Source: JASJBU01 sp039714735 (GTDB lineage Bacteria; Pseudomonadota; Gammaproteobacteria; Chromatiales; Chromatiaceae). Taken from it: DNA of 23,372 nt. The notes beneath the pieces were generated by a model. That model was not told the DNA's origin. It made no database searches and worked only from the letters and a program-made list of their open reading frames with translations. The DNA lies in the NCBI GenBank assembly GCA_039714735.1, contig JBDLIT010000059.1, forward strand, positions 1-23,372, read 5' to 3'. Below, in pieces: positions 20,887-23,372 of this stretch (positions are counted from its first letter, which is position 1; each line of letters starts with the position of its first letter). Both the position numbers and the translations under genes were made by a program.

Positions 20887-22278
20887 GTGGTTAAAAAGAA
20901 TAAGCCGAGTGTTTGGCTGGAGACCCTGAGTGTTTATTGGCAGCCTCGTGTGCGCAGCATGCTGTTTCTCGGGTTTTCTGCGGGGCTGCCGCTGCTGCTG
21001 GTGTTCGGCACCCTGTCGTTCTGGCTAAGGGAGGCGGGGATCGAGCGCAGCACTATCGGTTTTATCAGCTGGGTGGCGCTTGCTTATGGCTTCAAGTGGA
21101 TCTGGGCGCCGTTGGTGGACCGTCTGCCCTTGCCCTGGTTGACCCGGCGCTTGGGTCGACGGCGCAGTTGGATGCTGTTTGCCCAGTTAATGGTGATTAC
21201 CGGACTTATCGGGATGGCCCTCTCTGATCCATTGGATGGCCTTGTCCTATTTGCCTCACTGGCTTTGCTGGTCGCCTTCTCCTCGGCAACCCAGGATATT
21301 GCCATTGATGCCTACCGTATCGAGTCGGTAGATGAGGTGCTGCAGGGTGTCATGGCTTCCAGTTACATGGTGGGTTATCGGTTGGCGATGATCATGAGCG
21401 GCGCAGGGTCGTTGGCGATTGCCGCTTATTTTGATCCGGCCGAGGATGTCTATCAGCAAAGCGCCTGGATGGCAGCCTATCTGAGTATGGCCGGCATGAT
21501 GCTGGTGGGTGTGATCACCGTGCTGATCATCGATGAACCGGAGGTTCAAATCGATCCTGGCACCAGCAAGCGCGAGGCCCGGGCCGATGAGCTGATCGAA
21601 CGGCAAGGCTGGCTGCCGGCACCGCTACGGGCTTTCAGTGAGTGGTTCTACGATGCGGTGGTCAGCCCGTTTGCAGACTTCATCGTTCGCTATCGTTGGC
21701 AGGCCCTGTTGATTCTAGCGCTGATCGCCACCTATCGGATCTCGGATGTGGTGTTGGGAGTGATCTCCAATGTGTTCTACGTCGACCTGGGATTCAGTAA
21801 GGCCGAAGTGGCGGCCATCACCAAGGTTTACGGGGTGATCATGACCCTGCTGGGCGCTGGACTGGGCGGCCTGCTGATGATGCGTCTAGGGGTGATGCGC
21901 ATTCTGTTTGTGGGTGGTCTGCTGGCAGCGGCGACCAATCTACTGTTTGCCCTGCTGGCGACTCTGGGGCACGATGTGCTGATGCTTACGCTCGTGATCT
22001 CCATCGACAACCTGAGTGCCGGCCTGGCCACTGCGGCGTTTGTGGCCTATCTGTCCAGCCTGACCAATGTATCCTACTCCGCCACTCAATATGCCCTGTT
22101 CAGCTCGGTGATGCTTCTGCTGCCTAAATTTCTCGGGGGATTTTCCGGAGTCATGGTGGACTCTGTGGACTACCCGACTTTCTTTCTGATCACAACCTTG
22201 ATGGGGGTCCCGGTGTTGGTGTTGATTCTACTGGCGATGCGTTACATTCCATCCAGCGGGTATAGAAAACATGCTTGA
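20887..22278 (+). CDS. ampG: AmpG-like muropeptide permease (MFS)
   Basis: 463 residues from GTG 20887. AmpG imports anhydro-muropeptides released by cell-wall turnover, feeding recycling and, in some species, beta-lactamase control. About twelve membrane segments are visible. Family features: LGFSAGLPLLLVFGTLSFWL after the start, GLISWVALAYGFKWIWAPLVDRLP-like first loop, RRLGRRRSW loop, ASATQDIAIDAYR-like block (SSATQDIAIDAYRIE), VGYRLAMIMSGAG, and near the end FVAYLSSLTNVSYSATQYALFSSV. The longer frame from a TTG at 20794 lacks a ribosome site and codes non-conserved sequence; AAGGGG is five bases before GTG 20887. Its stop overlaps the next gene by eight bases. Other members of this MFS branch may carry other peptides or siderophores. 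Confidence 0.88.
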   Translation: MVKKNKPSVWLETLSVYWQPRVRSMLFLGFSAGLPLLLVFGTLSFWLREAGIERSTIGFISWVALAYGFKWIWAPLVDRLPLPWLTRRLGRRRSWMLFAQLMVITGLIGMALSDPLDGLVLFASLALLVAFSSATQDIAIDAYRIESVDEVLQGVMASSYMVGYRLAMIMSGAGSLAIAAYFDPAEDVYQQSAWMAAYLSMAGMMLVGVITVLIIDEPEVQIDPGTSKREARADELIERQGWLPAPLRAFSEWFYDAVVSPFADFIVRYRWQALLILALIATYRISDVVLGVISNVFYVDLGFSKAEVAAITKVYGVIMTLLGAGLGGLLMMRLGVMRILFVGGLLAAATNLLFALLATLGHDVLMLTLVISIDNLSAGLATAAFVAYLSSLTNVSYSATQYALFSSVMLLLPKFLGGFSGVMVDSVDYPTFFLITTLMGVPVLVLILLAMRYIPSSGYRKHA

Positions 22279-22951
22279 ACAGTCTGGTTATCTTGCCGCT
22301 TTTGTAGTCGGTCTGTTGGGCGTAGGCCACTGTGCCGGTATGTGTGGTGGAATCATCGGGGCCCTGACCTTCGGTCTGCCGGAAAAGATCCGCGCCAACG
22401 TGGGCAGCACCTTACCCTATCAGCTTGGTTACAACCTGGGCAGGATCACCAGTTACACAGTCGCGGGTGGCATCATGGGTGGTCTGGGCATGCTGTTGGC
22501 CGAGATCGTTCCCATCTACATCGCACAGCAGGCCCTGCTGGTCATAGCTGGGCTGTTTATGATCTTTCTTGGGCTCTACTTGGGTGGCTGGTGGTTGGGC
22601 TTGTCCCGTATCGAAAAGCTTGGAGGCGGGCTCTGGCAGCGCATCGAACCCTATGCCCGGAAGTTGCTGCCGGTGCATACTCCGGGCCAGGCCTGGTTGT
22701 TGGGACTGGTATGGGGCTGGATTCCCTGTGGTCTGGTCTACAGCATGCTGGTCTGGACAGTCTCAGCGGGCAGCGTACTCAAGGGAGCGGGTTTGATGCT
22801 CGCTTTTGGCCTGGGCACCCTGCCCAGTGTATTCGCAATGGGGCTGGTGGCGGGGAGCCTGGCCCGCTGGTCAAAGGATATCCGAGTCAGACGTTTTGCC
22901 GGAGTTACGGTCATCCTGTTTGGCATCGCAACCATCTGGCAGGTTTTCTAG
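22271..22951 (+). CDS. UreH-like / DsbD_2 family membrane protein (often named sulfite exporter TauE/SafE family)
   Basis: 226 residues, about six membrane segments. Conserved HCAGMCGG (H20, C21, C25) near the start and WGWIPCGLVYSML with C153 are the signature of the PF13386-type family, which resembles the membrane domain of DsbD/CcdA. Relatives often sit by cbb3 oxidase assembly or metal-handling genes and are suspected to carry reducing power or metal ions; none of that context is here. The paired cysteines in membrane segments could support thiol-disulfide exchange or metal binding. It starts inside the end of ampG (8-base overlap) and is followed after 11 bases by a small gene, so the three are probably one transcript. 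The TauE label is a database habit, not evidence for sulfite. Confidence 0.85.
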   Translation: MLEQSGYLAAFVVGLLGVGHCAGMCGGIIGALTFGLPEKIRANVGSTLPYQLGYNLGRITSYTVAGGIMGGLGMLLAEIVPIYIAQQALLVIAGLFMIFLGLYLGGWWLGLSRIEKLGGGLWQRIEPYARKLLPVHTPGQAWLLGLVWGWIPCGLVYSMLVWTVSAGSVLKGAGLMLAFGLGTLPSVFAMGLVAGSLARWSKDIRVRRFAGVTVILFGIATIWQVF

Positions 22952-22962
22952 AGATTGGGTCT

Positions 22963-23352
22963 ATGTCGTCACCCATCCTCTATTCAATCATTGAATCACC
23001 CAGCCATCCTGATCTATCCACGCTTTACAGACAGCTGGGCATGACCGAAGTGCAGTTCAAATCGATACGCAAGGCCATGTCCCAATTGAAAAGACAGCCT
23101 CCTGATTTTGTGGTGGCCGAGTTTTTCTACGGTTATGCCAATAACTATGCCGGGGTCAATATCAGTAATCTGGATGTGTTTCTCTTCAGTCTGCAGAAAT
23201 ATGCGCCACAGGCCCGGGTCATCGTCATGGTGGAGAAGCAGGAGAAGAACTATGTGGATCCCCTGAACCGGATCTTTCCACTGCATGCCGTGTTGCAGCA
23301 CCCTGTCCGTCAGGAGGATGTCAGGCAAATACTGAATACAAGTGCCGTTTGA
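22963..23352 (+). CDS. Small protein of unknown function, possible receiver-like fold
   Basis: 129 residues from ATG 22963; no strong ribosome site, but it lies 11 bases after the previous stop. No signal peptide or membrane segment. The order of elements (PDFVVAEFFYGYANNYAG, then NLDVFLFSLQKYAPQARVIVMVEK, then FPLHAVLQHPVRQEDVRQIL) looks like the second half of a CheY-type alpha/beta domain, with the hydrophobic strand VIVMV and a proline after a strand (HPV) resembling the KP loop. The usual phosphate-accepting aspartate is not evident (AEFF at the expected strand end), so it would be a degenerate receiver. This is inference from pattern; I do not recognise the family. Confidence 0.75.
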   Translation: MSSPILYSIIESPSHPDLSTLYRQLGMTEVQFKSIRKAMSQLKRQPPDFVVAEFFYGYANNYAGVNISNLDVFLFSLQKYAPQARVIVMVEKQEKNYVDPLNRIFPLHAVLQHPVRQEDVRQILNTSAV

Positions 23353-23372
23353 ATTGAATAATTATCAACAAA

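Noticed and set aside
22342..22962. Long upstream extension of the last gene's frame through the UreH-like gene
   Set aside because: The extension is an out-of-frame reading of the UreH-like gene, rich in W, H and R; the real start is ATG 22963.
1..23372. CRISPR array or cas genes
   Set aside because: No regularly spaced direct repeats and no Cas-like proteins were found anywhere in the window.

Overview
This window reads as chromosomal DNA of a gammaproteobacterium. The order rpmG-rpmB-radC / coaBC-algC-argB-slmA-...-pyrE is the conserved gammaproteobacterial block (Pseudomonas-like, with algC and argB inserted into the E. coli rpmBG-radC-coaBC-dut-slmA-pyrE order). The protein sequences suggest a Chromatiales-type or sulfur-oxidising lineage, but that is an impression; no gene here fixes the genus.

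Layout. (1) 1-1449 is one end of an integrative element: the tail of an unidentified gene and a tyrosine recombinase, abutting the CCA-encoded 3' end of tRNA-Pro(CGG). (2) 1450-6920 is a leftward run: a five-gene ABC-transporter/GldG/DUF4340/mutM/ispB unit with start-stop overlaps, then tRNA-Pro with its own candidate promoter. (3) 6921-7684 is a divergent promoter region followed by a Phd/VapC-type toxin-antitoxin pair. (4) 7759-7835 is a REP doublet (REPIN-like), followed by a lone hydantoinase/oxoprolinase A-type gene converging, with one base between stop codons, on an EAL-like/HDOD signalling gene. (5) 11278-18160 is the housekeeping block: rpmBG with a clear promoter and terminator, radC, and rightward coaBC, a membrane-anchored long AlgC, argB and slmA. 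The dut gene usually found after coaBC is missing from its place. (6) 18114-20130 holds a secreted DUF4124 coiled-coil protein, a 391-base gap rich in inverted repeats, and pyrE.

(7) The most interesting stretch is 20222-20478. On the minus strand it holds a short piece of urtA (urea ABC transporter binding protein), a second tiny urtA-like piece, then the C-terminal end of ureG (urease GTPase) in another frame, with an NtrC-like half-palindrome just upstream. Because urtA is commonly the first and ureG the last gene of urt-ure clusters, this looks like the two ends of a deleted urea uptake/urease operon fused into a scar. A 104-base palindromic repeat follows at 20686-20789.

(8) 20887-23352 is a rightward AmpG-like permease / UreH-like (DsbD_2) membrane protein / small unknown protein cluster.

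No CRISPR array, rRNA or complete insertion sequence was seen. The window is mostly housekeeping DNA; its novelty lies in the operon scar, the missing dut, the sensor-like AlgC extension and several structured intergenic elements.
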